Below are positions 12,301 through 24,862 of a stretch of DNA of 64,000 bases, piece by piece. A model generated the notes under the pieces. That model did not search any database, was not told where the DNA came from, and saw only the letters and a list, made by a program, of their open reading frames with translations. The stretch lies in assembly GCA_964019155.1 (NCBI GenBank), contig OZ025245.1:29491045-29555044 (forward strand). The letters run 5' to 3'. Source of the stretch: Osedax fenrisi. Lineage: Eukaryota > Annelida > Polychaeta > Sabellida > Siboglinidae. The position numbers and the translations under genes are program-made. Each line of letters opens with the position of its first letter. Position 1 is the stretch's first letter.

Positions 12301-12685
12301 GGTCAAAAGCTTCGCGATTGATGAGCAATTTGAATGCCCGCAAAATTGTTTATGTGAATTAGTGAATTTACAATAGCTTATGATTGGCCATTATAATTAG
12401 CGTATGTCTATTTATAGACTATCATACATGCAACGGCTTATCATTAACATGTGTGTGTGTTTTATAGGCTCACTCGGGATGTAATGCAGCTAAAAAAACC
12501 TAGCAATATTAAAAATAAACCCAACAAAACCAAACCAAACAAGTGAAAATAACTAAAACTAAAAATATTAATGTTTGTACAAACAATCATACGGCGTATG
12601 ATTCATACGCTATTGTAAATTCACTAATTCGAATAAACAATTTTGCGGGCATTCAAATTGCGCATCAATCGCGAAGCTTTTGACC
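12301..12685. mobile_element. Fold-back element, copy 1
   Basis: The ends are GGTCAAAAGCTTCGCGATTG and its complement, forming arms of about 85 bp. The interior carries GGCTCACTCGGGATGTAATGCAGCTAAAAAAACC, the motif of the 90-bp satellite at 41360-42063. No coding capacity. Confidence 0.8.
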
Positions 12686-13054
12686 AGGTACCAACTGTAC
12701 AATTAAATATTTTATTTTTTATTAAATTTCAATTTGTACTATTAGAAATTATAAGGTACTATAATGGATAACATATTGATGGATTATATTATACATATAT
12801 AATATATTGGTTCTACTTGAAATTAAACAGACATTCTAAAACTATATCGATTTCATGTGTACGTAACATATTCGAATAATAATCGAATGATTTCTAATAG
12901 TTAAATAAATTAAAATATAATAAAAAATCAAATTTATTAACAAATATTTAATTGTACAATTACTATAACGGATAACTATAGATATATATATATATATGGA
13001 TTATATTATTATACATATAATTATAAGATATATTTGTGGATTTGTTTAATATGA
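12686..13054. other. AT-rich spacer between fold-back copies
   Basis: AT-rich, with short ATTATACATATAAT inverted motifs. No gene or other element was recognised. Confidence 0.45.
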
Positions 13055-13252
13055 TATAATACACAAAAGCAGTTTATGTATGTTACTCGTATGGAATATT
13101 TTAGCGTGTGAAATCAAGCGTAACATATTTACTTTAGTGACATATATTTATTAATTGGGCGGCTCTTATATATTAGTAAGACCGCCCAAATTGAACTCTT
13201 AATTATATCGGCGGCCTGAATATATATATATATATATATATATTCGGTACCT

Positions 13253-13607
13253 GGTCAAAAGCTTCGCGATTGATGCGCGATTTGAACGCCCGCAAAATTG
13301 TTTATTCGAATTACTGAATTTACAATAGCGTATGATTGTTTGTTGAAACATTAATATTTATAGTTTTAGTTATTTTCACTTGTTTGGTTTGATTTGGTTG
13401 GGTTAATTTTAATATTGTTTAGGTTTTTTTAGCTGCATTACTGTAAATGATTACATCCCGAGTGAGCTTATAAAACACACATATATAAATATATGGTAAT
13501 TATAAGCCGTTGCATGTATGATAGTCTATAAATAAACATACGCTAATTATAATGACCAATCATAAGCTATTGTAGAACCACTAATTTAATACGCGAAGCT
13601 TTTGACC
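13253..13607. mobile_element. Fold-back element, copy 2 (opposite orientation)
   Basis: It has the same terminal GGTCAAAAGCTTCGCG arms, with the interior inverted relative to copy 1 (TTTTTTTAGCTGCATTA..CATCCCGAGTGAGC). Its left flank GGTACCT is the complement of the right flank of copy 1. The two therefore belong to a larger inverted duplication. Confidence 0.8.
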
Positions 13608-14510
13608 ATAATCCATATATTCAATTAATAATATTGATCAATAATTATACTTATTTCAATAGTTTCATTTTAATATAAAATGCATGTTAAAATGTATATT
13701 TTAATAAATAAACACAAGAATATAATAATCTATTGATACTTGATAATTAAAGTTAACTTATGCTATCATAATACCAACTATATGATACATTTTCATAATT
13801 AAAATTTCATATTTTTATTTTGAAATAAAATTTACATTAGTTCGTATAGATTCTATAATAGAGCCCGTTTTTATATCTAAGTAATTTATCTAATATATAT
13901 TATAATTATGCTTACATATTATTTAATAATAATAATTATAATATAATTATTAAAATGTGACATGTGCTTTTTAAATTATCCGAAAAATTCTTATATAAAC
14001 ATAATATAAAAATAAAAGACATATTTATTTTATATAATGAAGATATTATATGATATAAATAATATATAGTTATTTTTAAATATAACTAACCATATATAAT
14101 ATGTTCGTGATTGATAGAAAAGGTAAAATAGTTTAAATTATCCAATATTATATTGAATATACGAATTTAATTTAATATGTATAAATATAAAAAGGTCATG
14201 ACATTTGTCATTAATTATAGAACATATATATCAGAAAATAATAAAGTTGGAGCGAAACCTTTAAAATTCAGATTGTCCACAAAATAATTATTTTATGCAT
14301 ACCTTAATATTGTCAACAAAAGAGTTAGCTTATACATAATTTTTATTTGGTAGACAATATTTTTATATATATTTTATTATTCATTATTTTGAAAAAATAA
14401 TTAGATATATTCAAAGAGTATATCATAATTAATTAGTATGTAAATTTTCACCTTCATGGCTATCTTATAAAAAATGGTTACCAAATGATTATATTTTGCA
14501 TTGTCCACCA
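13608..14510. other. AT-rich intergenic stretch
   Basis: Nothing recognised apart from very AT-rich sequence. Confidence 0.5.
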
Positions 14511-14524
14511 ACTGGTTATATTAC

Positions 14525-14566
<42 letters not shown>

Positions 14567-14599
14567 ATATAATATAATATATATAATATGGTAATTAAT

Positions 14600-14760
14600 A
14601 TATTGGCTTTTAGTTGGTTTCACTGGTTTGGTTTAATTTGGGTTAGTTTAATTTGGTTTGGTTTGAAATGGTTGAGTTTGGTTGGATTTAGTTTTAATTT
14701 TTGAAGGTTTTTTTAGCTGCATTACATCCCAAGTGAGCCTATAAAAGCATATGCATATAG
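14600..14760 (-). repeat. Fold-back interior fragment
   Basis: The minus strand carries GGCTCACTTGGGATGTAATGCAGCTAAAAAAACCTTC followed by a CCAAAC-rich stretch. This is the fold-back interior / satellite unit without the terminal arms. Confidence 0.65.
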
Positions 14761-14795
14761 GAAAAAGGAAATCACTCATTATTATCTTTACTATA

Positions 14796-14834
<39 letters not shown>

Positions 14835-14860
14835 TATTAGTTAAACATAATAAATTATTA

Positions 14861-14864
14861 ACAA

Positions 14865-14922
<58 letters not shown>

Positions 14923-14930
14923 ATATATAT
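14861..14930. repeat. (TA)n microsatellite
   Basis: A pure TA run of about 50 bp with more TA/AT-rich sequence to 15000. Confidence 0.95.
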
Positions 14931-14999
14931 ATAATATATATATATTATATAATATATTATATAATATATATATATATAATGTATATATAAATTATAAAT

Positions 15000-15930
15000 A
15001 ATGTACATATAATATATAATACATATACATACTATATACAGTATGTACAGTTTTATAATTAATAATTTATTAAATTTAATATAAATTGATTTTTATATTA
15101 CACAAATTAATTTATAATTAGCTTAAATTGATTTAATAGTTTAATTTAGTTTTTCTTTACAACATTTATATTAAAAAATAAATTGTTATATAATCAATTA
15201 GTAAATATATAACCACTCTTATCCTGATAATGTGCCTATAGGTACCACTATAGGCCCCGCCCACCTTGGCTTATAAATTATACCAGTGTAAATAATGTGC
15301 CATGAATGGGTAGATTCCATTATATTAATATAAAAATTATTTAATTAATTAAAATTAAACTTATTATAATTTATTAATTGAAATTATTATGGTTTGTTAA
15401 TTATTTAATTTATAACCTGTAGATGGACTTCTTGTATATCATATTCTTAGACATATTTGACAGTATAATATGTTTAATAAAATATAATAAAGTGCATAAT
15501 ATGTTGAATAATATAAGTTCAATAAATACGTAATATAATTTTCCAATAATATTAAAACTATAATCTATTGTGGCGGTGGTATTATTTGCGCGCCGAATTA
15601 TTCATCATTTTATACAAGAAATTTAATTTATGTATTTGAAAACATAGATTTCACCTATTGAGTAAACTTGAACTATCGGCCAAATTACCCGATTTTTCTG
15701 TTTTTTATCCATATTTATACAGCTTATTAAAATCTATTATATTCACAAAATATACAAAAATATAAATTATTAAAATATACATATCGTAAATTAATATAAT
15801 ATTAGTTATATAGTATATGATGGTTATTTTAAAATATTTATATTTTGATTTAGAGCACTTCTAGTAACACACATACAAACATCGGCCAAATTACCCTTCC
15901 TTCCCCTACTATCATACTAGTACCTAAGGT
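15000..15930. other. AT-rich intergenic stretch
   Basis: A GC-richer patch at 15225-15270 (CTATAGGCCCCGCCCACC) and another at 15570-15595 stand out. Neither gives an open frame or a repeat partner. The phrase ATCGGCCAAATTACCC occurs twice (15674 and 15880). Confidence 0.45.
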
Positions 15931-15934
15931 AGCC

Positions 15935-16135
15935 AGTAATTTCGTACGACTTGTTAAATTTAATTTATTTCATAATAATACAGTTTTTATACGATTATAT
16001 ATATATATATAATAACTTATTATATATTGATATCATATATATATGATATAATACAATATATTGTATTATATATATTCGTATAAGAACTGTATAATTATGA
16101 AATAAATTAAATTTAATAAGTCGTACGAGATTACT
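15935..16135. mobile_element. Small fold-back MITE (TCGTACGACTT arms)
   Basis: AGTAATTTCGTACGACTTGTTAAATTTAATTT at the left is complementary to the right end over about 60 bp. TCGTACGAAATTAC-like motifs then repeat three more times just outside (16138-16190). No coding capacity. Confidence 0.65.
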
Positions 16136-16555
16136 AAATAAGTCGTACGAAATTACCTTGTACGGGATTATCTCGTATGAGATTACTGGCATTCGTACTA
16201 TATTATACATTTTTAGAATTAAAATTAGTTTTTTTCTGAAATAAAATTACCGTTAGTACGTATTATAGATACAGTCCATCTTGGCCGCCGCTGTATTTCA
16301 CAGTTCAAGTAAAGTTTAAATAAAGTTCAAGTAGGCGTGTCTATGTGTCAATGTCTAATGCGAAAGCTACGCTCTATTGCACATACACAAATATTCTGTA
16401 TGAGTAACATCTATAGGATATAATATAATACACAAATGTATATACATATACGTTGTATTTTATATTAAGGATTATATATTCGTTTATATAAGAGTATATT
16501 ATATACTCTATATACTATGTATATTAATACGTACGAATCGTACGAGTACACTCAC

Positions 16556-16597
<42 letters not shown>

Positions 16598-16669
16598 TAA
16601 GTATATGAATTATATAGATATAATATATATATATATATACATCGTTATATATATAGTTATATATATATA

Positions 16670-16930
16670 CAAAGATTTTCCGAAGGAAAGATATTGCACT
16701 TGTGTATATTTGTGTAACCTAATAATTCGATATGGCCATCTAGAGGTATTAGTCAGATAATAAGAATTTTCTATATGTATAGTAATTTCTTAATTAAAAT
16801 ATCACATGTTATAATATTTCATATACTATTTCGCCATCTAGTGTTAATGGTCAGATTCATTTTAATTTACATTTTTAAAGGTACTAGAGATATATAGGGA
16901 GTGCAATATCTTTCCTTTGGAAAATCTTTG
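16670..16930. mobile_element. MITE family 1, copy 4 (short subfamily, nested)
   Basis: The ends CAAAGATTTTCCGAAGGAAAG and the complement of CAAAGATTTTCCAAAGGAAAG match the family. The interior is different and shorter (261 bp) and holds two CGCCATCTAG-like motifs. It is inserted inside the long inverted-repeat element. Confidence 0.78.
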
Positions 16931-17000
16931 GTATATATATATAAGTAATACTTATTAAGTGTTAACACACGTAATACTTATTAAGTGTATACTGTGTTAA

Positions 17001-17061
<61 letters not shown>
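17001..17061. repeat. (TA)n microsatellite
   Basis: About 60 bp of TA, followed by a (TAA)n run at 17098-17128. Confidence 0.95.
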
Positions 17062-17065
<4 letters not shown>

Positions 17066-17091
17066 TATATAAGTATATATAAAGTAATACT

Positions 17092-17130
<39 letters not shown>

Positions 17131-17276
17131 TTATATTTGGCATAAAGCCTGGGTATATATTTGGGTATACTACAGGTATATATATATATATATATAATTA
17201 ATATATATATATATACTTAGTATATATATATTATATCTATATAATTCATATACTTAGTATAATACTATTCATATAC

Positions 17277-17325
<49 letters not shown>

Positions 17326-17639
17326 GTGAGTGTACTCGTACGATTCATACGTATTAATATACATAGTATATAGAGTATATAATATACTCTTATATAAACG
17401 AATAAATAAGCCTTACTATAAAATACAACGCATATGTATATACATTTGTGTATTATAGTATATCCTATAAATGTTACTCGTAAAGAATATTTGTTATGTG
17501 CAATAGAGCGTAGCTTTCGCATTAGACATTGACACGCCTACTTGAACTTTATTTAAACTTTACTTTAACTGTGATATACATCCAAGGACAAGATAGACGT
17601 GCACGCGTATTATACGTACTAACTACGTCGTATACAGCA

Positions 17640-17790
17640 TTTGAAATACATCACTGAATAATTATTAAAATACAAATATAAATACACCAAATAAGGGTAT
17701 TTAAATACAAATACAATCATTTTAATTTGTAATTCATTTAATTTTAAATACAAAAACAATCCACATACCTGAATATGACCCAATTTAATT
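17640..17790. repeat. Fragment of the hAT-type element (3' part)
   Basis: GAAATACATCACTGAATAATTATT and repeated AAATACAAATA motifs match the right end of 1254-2112 (2040-2090). Terminal repeats are missing. Confidence 0.55.
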
Positions 17791-18316
17791 TTTAAATTAT
17801 TTAAAAATAAAATTGAGAAATTTGTAAATAGTAATTATCGAGAAATTATTATAGTTATTATTACAATTAAAATATTTTATAATAAATTAAATAATATAAT
17901 TAATAATAATATATAACTAACGATTATAGGACTTTAATAACGATGAAAATAAGAAGATTAATATAAAATACAATAATAAATTGAATTATTGAAAGAGTAG
18001 AAAGAAAGTGGGCGTATTTATATATAATAAATATCCGGAAAAATATATCTATTTTAACTACAACAGGGAAAAGTCTTTGATACAACTGTGGAGCACAGAC
18101 TTTGAGGGGGGGCCCCTCAAAGTCTGTGCTGTGGAGCCATAGATATTCGTTAAGATATGGCATAGATATAGAGTACCCTATATCTATAATACTCTATCTC
18201 TATATCGATAATACTCTAATCTATGAGATATGGATTACATTTATAAATCAAGGAAAATAATTAAATATCAAAAATACATATACATACTATGTACCACACT
18301 TAAATAAACACACATA

Positions 18317-18353
<37 letters not shown>

Positions 18354-18590
18354 CAAAATATTAGGGAAGGTTCCAGGTGACTGAGACTAGAACTCTAGGA
18401 CTCCACAACCTTAAACCAGGCTCATAGTTTAAAACATGTATAACAATATATATTCATACACATATTTAAGTGATCATAACATGATATTGAATATATACTA
18501 TTTAATTGTTATGTTGAATTCCTCTTGAGTCACAGTTACGTCAAAATATTAGTTAAGTTATCATTAGACAGTTACTTACTTTTACTTTTA
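17791..18590. other. AT-rich spacer with a GC-rich palindrome
   Basis: Apart from the palindrome at 18092-18130 and a TA tract at 18321-18352, nothing is recognised. Confidence 0.5.
18092..18130. repeat. Perfect 18-bp-arm palindrome, 3-bp loop
   Basis: AGCACAGACTTTGAGGGG, then GGG, then the exact complement CCCCTCAAAGTCTGTGCT. It is markedly GC-richer than its surroundings. It could be the fused ends of a lost element, a hairpin RNA locus, or a fold-back artefact. Confidence 0.9.
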
Positions 18591-18594
18591 ATTT

Positions 18595-19437
18595 TTTGGT
18601 TTATGGACTGCATCGATGCGTGAGTAATCGGCGTCGATGGGAGGGAAAGCAATGGAGAAGTAATAAGTCTTAAGGTGGCTTTTAAATGAGGGAATTGATT
18701 TGTTTGTTCATAGGTGATTGGGTAGGGAGTTCCGGTGGTAAGGGGCAGAGAGGGCAAAGGAGCGTATAATATACGCCGTATATTGGAAGAGTGGAGTTTG
18801 TGTAGATGGGGAGTGGTAAGGATAAAGGTGTTGGAGGAACAGGTATGGAGTTGAGTGATGGGTGTGTGTAGATGTAGGAGGGAGGCAAGGTAGTCAGGGG
18901 AGTTTTGGTGAATAGCTTTGTGGATGGTCGGGGAGAGGTTGTACTTTATGGGGTAGGGGACTTGCAGTCAGTGAAGTTGTCTTAGGAGAGATGTAATGGA
19001 GTCAGTATAACGACGGGGAAGTACATGGACGCAAAGAACTGCAGCGTTTTGGAGTCGATGTAGTTTGATGAGTTTGTATTCAGGGAAATTAAATAGTAGG
19101 GAGTTGCAATAGTCGAATAGGGGGATGATGTAGGAGGAGGCAATGGTAATAGAGATGGGGAGGGGATGTAGCGTCGGATTAAGCGGAGGCAGTGTAGGTG
19201 GTAGTTGATGGATTTTGCATATGTATAAGATGGGAGTCAATGGAAAGGGTGGTATCAAGATGGAAGCCAAGGTTTCGGACGTGTTGAGGGTAGGGTAGTG
19301 AGGTATTGTTGAGTGAGATGGGAGTGGTTCAGGGAGGGTGGAGGAGCGTAGGGGTAAGTGGAGAAAGATAGCTTCCGTTTTAGTGGGTTTAAGTTTAGTG
19401 GGGTCCCCCCTCCCGTGTCTACGGGCCTGACCCACAC
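18595..19437 (-). pseudogene. 3' end of an L2/CR1-like LINE ORF2
   Basis: The minus strand encodes the C-terminal part of a LINE reverse transcriptase in shifting frames. LKPTKTEAIFLHL is the post-palm LN..KTE motif, then SYIIPLFDYCNSLLF and LQNAAVLC (the LDYCNSLL..LQNAAAR block), then P.YLASLLHLHTP, and finally SFKSHLKTYYFSIAFP near the end. These are hallmarks of L2/CR1/Crack-type elements. It is 5'-truncated (no palm domain) and frameshifted. It is purine-rich on the plus strand and less AT-rich than its surroundings, suggesting a younger insertion. Confidence 0.75.
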
Positions 19438-19514
19438 TCATATGAAGTCATAGGACCAACATGTATCCTAAGATGAACACGACACCACATTCGCCCAAGA
19501 CCACCTGAGTCAAC

Positions 19515-19671
19515 CCTATCAACTGTTACTGCCAACTATAACTTTACAACACACCTGACTAGAACACCCTGCATGCCCGATGTAAATGAGCCCCAAGACA
19601 GCGATACCTTACCTATTACCCCACGACGTAGTAAGCGCATTAGAAATACCCCAAATAGATATTCACCCTAA
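19515..19671 (+). pseudogene. C-terminal tail of an LTR-retroelement polyprotein
   Basis: An open segment ending in PRRSKRIRNTPNRYSP and a TAA at 19669. Basic RRS-R-R--P-RY tails close many gypsy-type polyproteins. About 290 bp later come a purine tract and an LTR, which supports the reading. Upstream domains are absent. Confidence 0.5.
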
Positions 19672-19964
19672 CTCACCCAATTATTATATAGATAATACCA
19701 TGTCTTGCGAATATATACAAATCAACAATATTGCAGGTATTCAGCCATATATGATCACAAGTCGCCCCGCAGGAGCTCGAGACCGTGTCGCTTACCAAAC
19801 GGGTATATATCAAATTGATATTATCAATAACATATGGATTCTGACAATTAGGCTGAATGGCACAAGCGCCGCAAGAAGGTTTCGTCGTCCGATCCGTTGA
19901 CCTAACTGGCTCGAATGATCTCCATCTCTCTTCATCGTTCTTATCCAACCGGGATAAGGAGGGA

Positions 19965-20177
19965 TGTTACGTTAACCACTATATGTGATATTACTCCCCT
20001 TTTGTAAACACTCATAATGGACCATTCCATTATATATGTATTGATTATGCTATTCATAATCAGTCACGCATCACTGTACGTTAGCGTCGGCTATATAAAG
20101 GCGAACGTTTCATCTATTCAGCAGTCTAATAAATACGGTACTAAAGCCTTGACTCTCTTCGTAATATATACTTAACA
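19965..20177 (+). mobile_element. LTR (213 bp, TGTTA..TAACA) after a polypurine tract
   Basis: The tract GGGATAAGGAGGGA (19951-19964) precedes TGTTACG. The repeat ends in TTAACA, giving perfect 5-bp inverted ends. A TATATAAAG box at 20092 and AATAAA at 20128 sit at LTR-like positions. Together with the pol tail upstream this reads as a 3' LTR. Confidence 0.65.
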
Positions 20178-20443
20178 ATGGAATTGATAGATATGGTTAT
20201 ATCACTACGCTTACAATGTATACTAACAGATCCTCGTTATATAGAATTGAATTTCGTCATACATTTTTATGGATGTTAATACAAAGTAAATTACTGTATT
20301 ACAGTACCTATTTAAGTCGGGTAACGACTAATGAATGTAATAGTGATTTAGTTATGAGAATTTTAGCTATGAGCAGCCCTTGAAAGGGGAATTCCTATAT
20401 TATAAAGGACACCATTTACAAAACGGGTAGTATTAGATATGTA

Positions 20444-21182
20444 GGGGAAAGTAACCGCGGTCCGTATTGCGAATACGGACAGTGCCCGAATACGGACACT
20501 CTCGGTATCTCAGAAACCATAAATCCTACAAAAAAATGTTTAATGAATAAAATATTTATAAATATATAAATAGTATAACAAAGTATTTTTTATTTTTTAA
20601 TTATTCAAAATATTGCTGATATATCCAATAAACTAATTTTATTATTACGTTTTTAAATTTATGAAATAAAAATTCAACTTAAAACCTTCTCAATAATATA
20701 CAAATGTATCGATATAAAATATAACACTATATTATTAAAAAATAAAACATTCTACAATTATATATATAATTTCTATATTTGATATTAAATATGAATTACG
20801 TTATACGTATATATCTATAGATATAGAGGTCTCCTCTATAGAGGTCATATAAGTTCATAATACAGACACTCTATAGAGTGTCATCTATAGATGTCTTAAT
20901 ACTGACACCCTATAGGTTGTATATATAACCAATCAGCGCGCAATGTGCATCGTATATATACGATAAGTTTATAAACTATTCTGATTTTCAAAAAATCGCG
21001 TGGGTTTAAATATTAATACAACAGGTTATCAATGGATTTAAAAGATTAAATACAAATTTTAAATCACAATAAAATCTATAATCATATAATATTAATATAG
21101 TGTAATTTTTGAATAAAAATAATGAGTCATAAAATGTTAATACAATGTATTGTTAAAGTGTCAGTATTAGGTTACTTTCCCC
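20444..21182. mobile_element. TA-flanked inverted-repeat element (family 2, copy 1)
   Basis: GGGGAAAGTAACC at the left faces GGTTACTTTCCCC at the right, flanked by TA on both sides. The interior holds GTCCGTATTGCGAATACGGAC and several short palindromes around 20820-20910 (CTATAGAG/CTCTATAG). No transposase. The TA flank suggests Tc1/mariner-like mobilisation, but the ends are not a form I can assign. Confidence 0.7.
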
Positions 21183-21801
21183 TATAATGAATAATCAAGT
21201 TCATTATGAATAGTAAGAACGATATTAGTGGTAGTGTGCGAGATAGGAAGTGATCGAAGAAATGTATTAAGTTATAATAGTAGGATCTATGTCAATTGAA
21301 ATATAGTAAAATAAAAGCTTCACAATTAATTCGAACGATATTGAAAATATTATTATATACATATATAGTATATATTATATACTATACATCATAATAATAT
21401 CTAATATATTGTATTATGTATTAATAACTAATACCGGAGAGCCAATACTAATACTAATTATTAATAATATATATTGGAGGGAAGGGTATTGTCGCATATG
21501 CTGGTATTATGGCCGATAATGATATTTAAAAAAATATTATAGCTTTCAAAAAATTATATAGGATATTTAATATGAATTATTGATTTTCGATTAGAAAATA
21601 ATGTTTGTAATTGTTATCGAAAAACGTAAGGTTTACTTTATTTTACAGAGAAATTATTTTATAAAATTATGTAGTTAAAAAATATTCAGTAAATATAATA
21701 TATTTACTTTCAAATTATATTAATCTTACATATTGTAATACATGACGCGAACCTATTGGAATTTCAGAAATACCAGAATATATTTGATATAAGTAGAGCT
21801 A

Positions 21802-21850
<49 letters not shown>

Positions 21851-22395
21851 TTATATATTTATAATTTAACTTATTTTCTTTAATCTAACTCATATATTAA
21901 ATAAACTATAATGTTACACTACAATATAAATAACGAATGGCCAACACGGTCTACCGGTAACAACTACACGCCTCAACCGTAGCAGCTATACGAATATCGT
22001 AGTCGACATGTTCACCCTTAATGTATAACTCTAACAGGGTGACTCGTTATAGAAATCATTATAGGCAGATCAGAACATTTAGAACAATAGCTACAAGTAA
22101 CACACTAGTGTTGTATGGAACTATAGTTTATTATAACTCTTTAAAGTATTAGTTTACTCCTATTGTGGTAGTCTATAGTTTACATTAACCTTACACCCAT
22201 AGAGATATTAACCTTTATTTATTAGTGTGTCGAATAATATAATAGAATATCGAATTATATTTTATTTAAATATCTTTGAATAATTATATTAGTATAGTTT
22301 TACAAGCACTCATTATAGTTAGTTATATATGTTATTCAATCATATTGTAAAGTAACGACTTTGCGAAAGGAAAACATATAATAATTTATTACATA
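21183..22395. other. AT-rich intergenic stretch
   Basis: A TA tract lies at 21808-21845. The GC-richer stretch 21935-22060 holds no open frame and no matching repeat. Confidence 0.5.
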
Positions 22396-22763
22396 TGTTG
22401 GGAAATGGGAAATGTGGGGTAATCCAAAGTGCTAACGATGTATATAATCAGGCGGTGATATTCTTATCGCAAGTTAGAACAATGGAAGTCCCTCGATGAT
22501 TGATGGCGACCCGCTGTTCGACATCGATTAGCGAACATCTGTTTTCTCAAAGTAACAAATCATTATCACGTGATCGGTGTTGACCAGTCACGAGAGACTA
22601 TTTAAAACAACTTCTATACAATAAGAGGGAACTAATCAACGTTCAGTCTCCCTTCCACGGTTAGATTGTAGTACACATTCCACAGTAGAATACAGATCTC
22701 CGTTAACACTAATATATAACAGAAGCCTGCCTAACTACTAAACGTGAGGTTATCCACAACTAA
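22396..22763 (+). mobile_element. Possible LTR with primer-binding-like site
   Basis: It begins TGTTGGGAAATGGG, carries CTATTTAAAAC (TATA-like) near 22598, and is followed at 22768 by TGGTATC, the first seven bases of the usual initiator-Met primer-binding site of copia-like elements. No pol is seen downstream and no second LTR was found. Confidence 0.3.
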
Positions 22764-22988
22764 TATATGGTATCCATTACTCATTCGTTATTATATGTTA
22801 CTTTCATTAAATATTCAAAATAGCTAAACTGATTTTATTAATTATAATAACGAATAACCTACGTATATCTAACCGTAAGTAATCAGTTCACAAACTAAAA
22901 TATAATATTCTTTAAATATATTCTTAATATTATTTAGTTTATTAATTATTCTTAAATTTAATAGTATGTGAATGTAGGTATGTACCTA

Positions 22989-23058
<70 letters not shown>
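22989..23058. repeat. (TA)n microsatellite
   Basis: A pure TA run of about 68 bp. Confidence 0.95.
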
Positions 23059-23060
<2 letters not shown>

Positions 23061-23404
23061 ATACAATAGTATTTACGTTCATTTATTTAAATTAGTTAAT
23101 ATACTAATTAATATGAATATTTGTATAACATAATAAAATATATACATACCTATATGAACACATATGTACACATATACATGCGAATACGTGTAATACATGT
23201 GTAATGTTGATGTGACCTATCATATATAATCATTATTATATGGCATACATGGTTTGAATGAGAGCTTATCAATGTTGTTATGCACATTTATATAATGTCA
23301 CTACTAAATATTGTTTGAATGCCTATTTTTGGGCTGAACAGGGAATAAACCCGCGCCACTCTACCCATATGGATACATAGTATATATATAAATTTTATAT
23401 AAAT

Positions 23405-23575
23405 ATTGTATATATATATATAAATTGACATATAAGTGTCTATATATAACATCATTGTGATTGTGTTAATATATTTATAATAGTATTTATATATATATAT
23501 ATATAAATTGACATATAAGTGTATATATCTAACATCATTGTGATTGTGTTAATATATTTATAATATATTTATATA
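23405..23575. repeat. Tandem pair, 83-bp period
   Basis: AAATTGACATATAAGTGT..AACATCATTGTGATTGTG occurs at 23422 and again at 23505 with three differences, each copy preceded by a TA run. Confidence 0.85.
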
Positions 23576-23970
23576 GGGATACACTACATATATAATATAT
23601 GAACACTACACTTGGTAATGCACTCCTTAAAGAGCTATTTTGCTGTATATACTGTATTTAGTATTGACACCGATTGGAAGTCACGTACAGGATACATGTA
23701 TTATAACTCTATAGAATGCACGGAGACGCCAATAAGTATATTCATCTAATATAATAATCACACAGATAATTTATAATCTAATTATATTTTATTTTATAAA
23801 ATAATGTATTCTACGCTATAAAAAATCTCCCAATACTTTTAGTTCGGATGATGTTATATAGTAATATGAAAATAGTGAAGGTATAGAATATGTGTATGTA
23901 TATTACAATCTGAGTATAATACGATATATATGTGGTGTTTTATAGCTATAGTGGAACAATGCCTTGTTTA

Positions 23971-23986
23971 ATCGACCCGGGTCGAT
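23971..23986. repeat. GC-rich perfect palindrome
   Basis: ATCGACCCGGGTCGAT is followed by two copies of CATGCGTGACGG (23987 and 24013). Role unknown. Confidence 0.6.
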
Positions 23987-24654
23987 CATGCGTGACGGTA
24001 TTAGTAGTGTAACCATGCGTGACGGCTAGTGATGTATCAGGTATGAGTCATACCTACATCGTACATGTATCACGCGTGTGTATACTAGAGTTAGCTGTCA
24101 ACAGTTGTAGCTACGTTATATACTAAATAACACACTCTCTCTCTGCACATGAACGATATCACATGGTCACACGTTATCTGATATATAATTAATATTATAT
24201 GTTATATATACATTGTACATATAATATGCTGGTTATATAATACTTTATTATCATTATTATAATAATAATTGAATATTAATATATAACATAGTTATATTTT
24301 AAAAATAGTAATTAAGTATTACAATATATGGATTATTTTTAATTATAATTATTATTGAATATTATAATAGAATGTTTAATATATTATATAATGATATATG
24401 TATTATATATATATATATATATATAATATAGAAATAAATATTCATTTATTATAATACATATATTCATTATATTATAATAAAATATATTTTCATTATAAAA
24501 ATTAATAACGATAAGTAAGTAATATATTTATAAAATTAATTTAATAATTAATAACTATATTCAATTAACATGATTACTTCACATACAATAATACGCATTT
24601 TTAATATATTATAATATTCATATATTCAAAATGAGTATTATTTCATGTGAAATA

Positions 24655-24862
24655 GGGAAAGTAACCTAATACCGACACTTTAACAATACGTTGTCTTAAA
24701 AATGTATGACTCAATATTTTATTCAAAAATTAAAATATATTAATATTATATGATTATAAATATTATTGTGATTTAAATATTGTTATTGAATAGATAACGG
24801 GGGTGTCCGTATTTGGTATACCGGGTATGGGTATACCCATGTCCGAATACGGAATATATTAT
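24655..24862. mobile_element. Family 2, copy 2 (internally deleted)
   Basis: It starts TA-GGGAAAGTAACCTAATACCGACACTTTAACAATACG, the right end of 20444-21182 in reverse. It continues with the matching AATATTAT-ATGATTATA stretch and ends in a block of GTCCGTATT / GAATACGG motifs. Most of the interior is deleted. Confidence 0.65.

Larger units (their letters stand above)
16252..17623. mobile_element. Long inverted-repeat element, nested
   Basis: Left arm 16252-16600 and right arm 17280-17623 are near-perfect complements starting GTTAGTACGTA. The arms share GTTCAAGTAGGCGTGTC, GTCTAATGCGAAAGCTACGCTC and a TATAAGAGTATATTATATACTC block. MITE family 1 copy 4 and TA/TAA microsatellites fill the middle. 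No transposase is visible. Confidence 0.75.
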
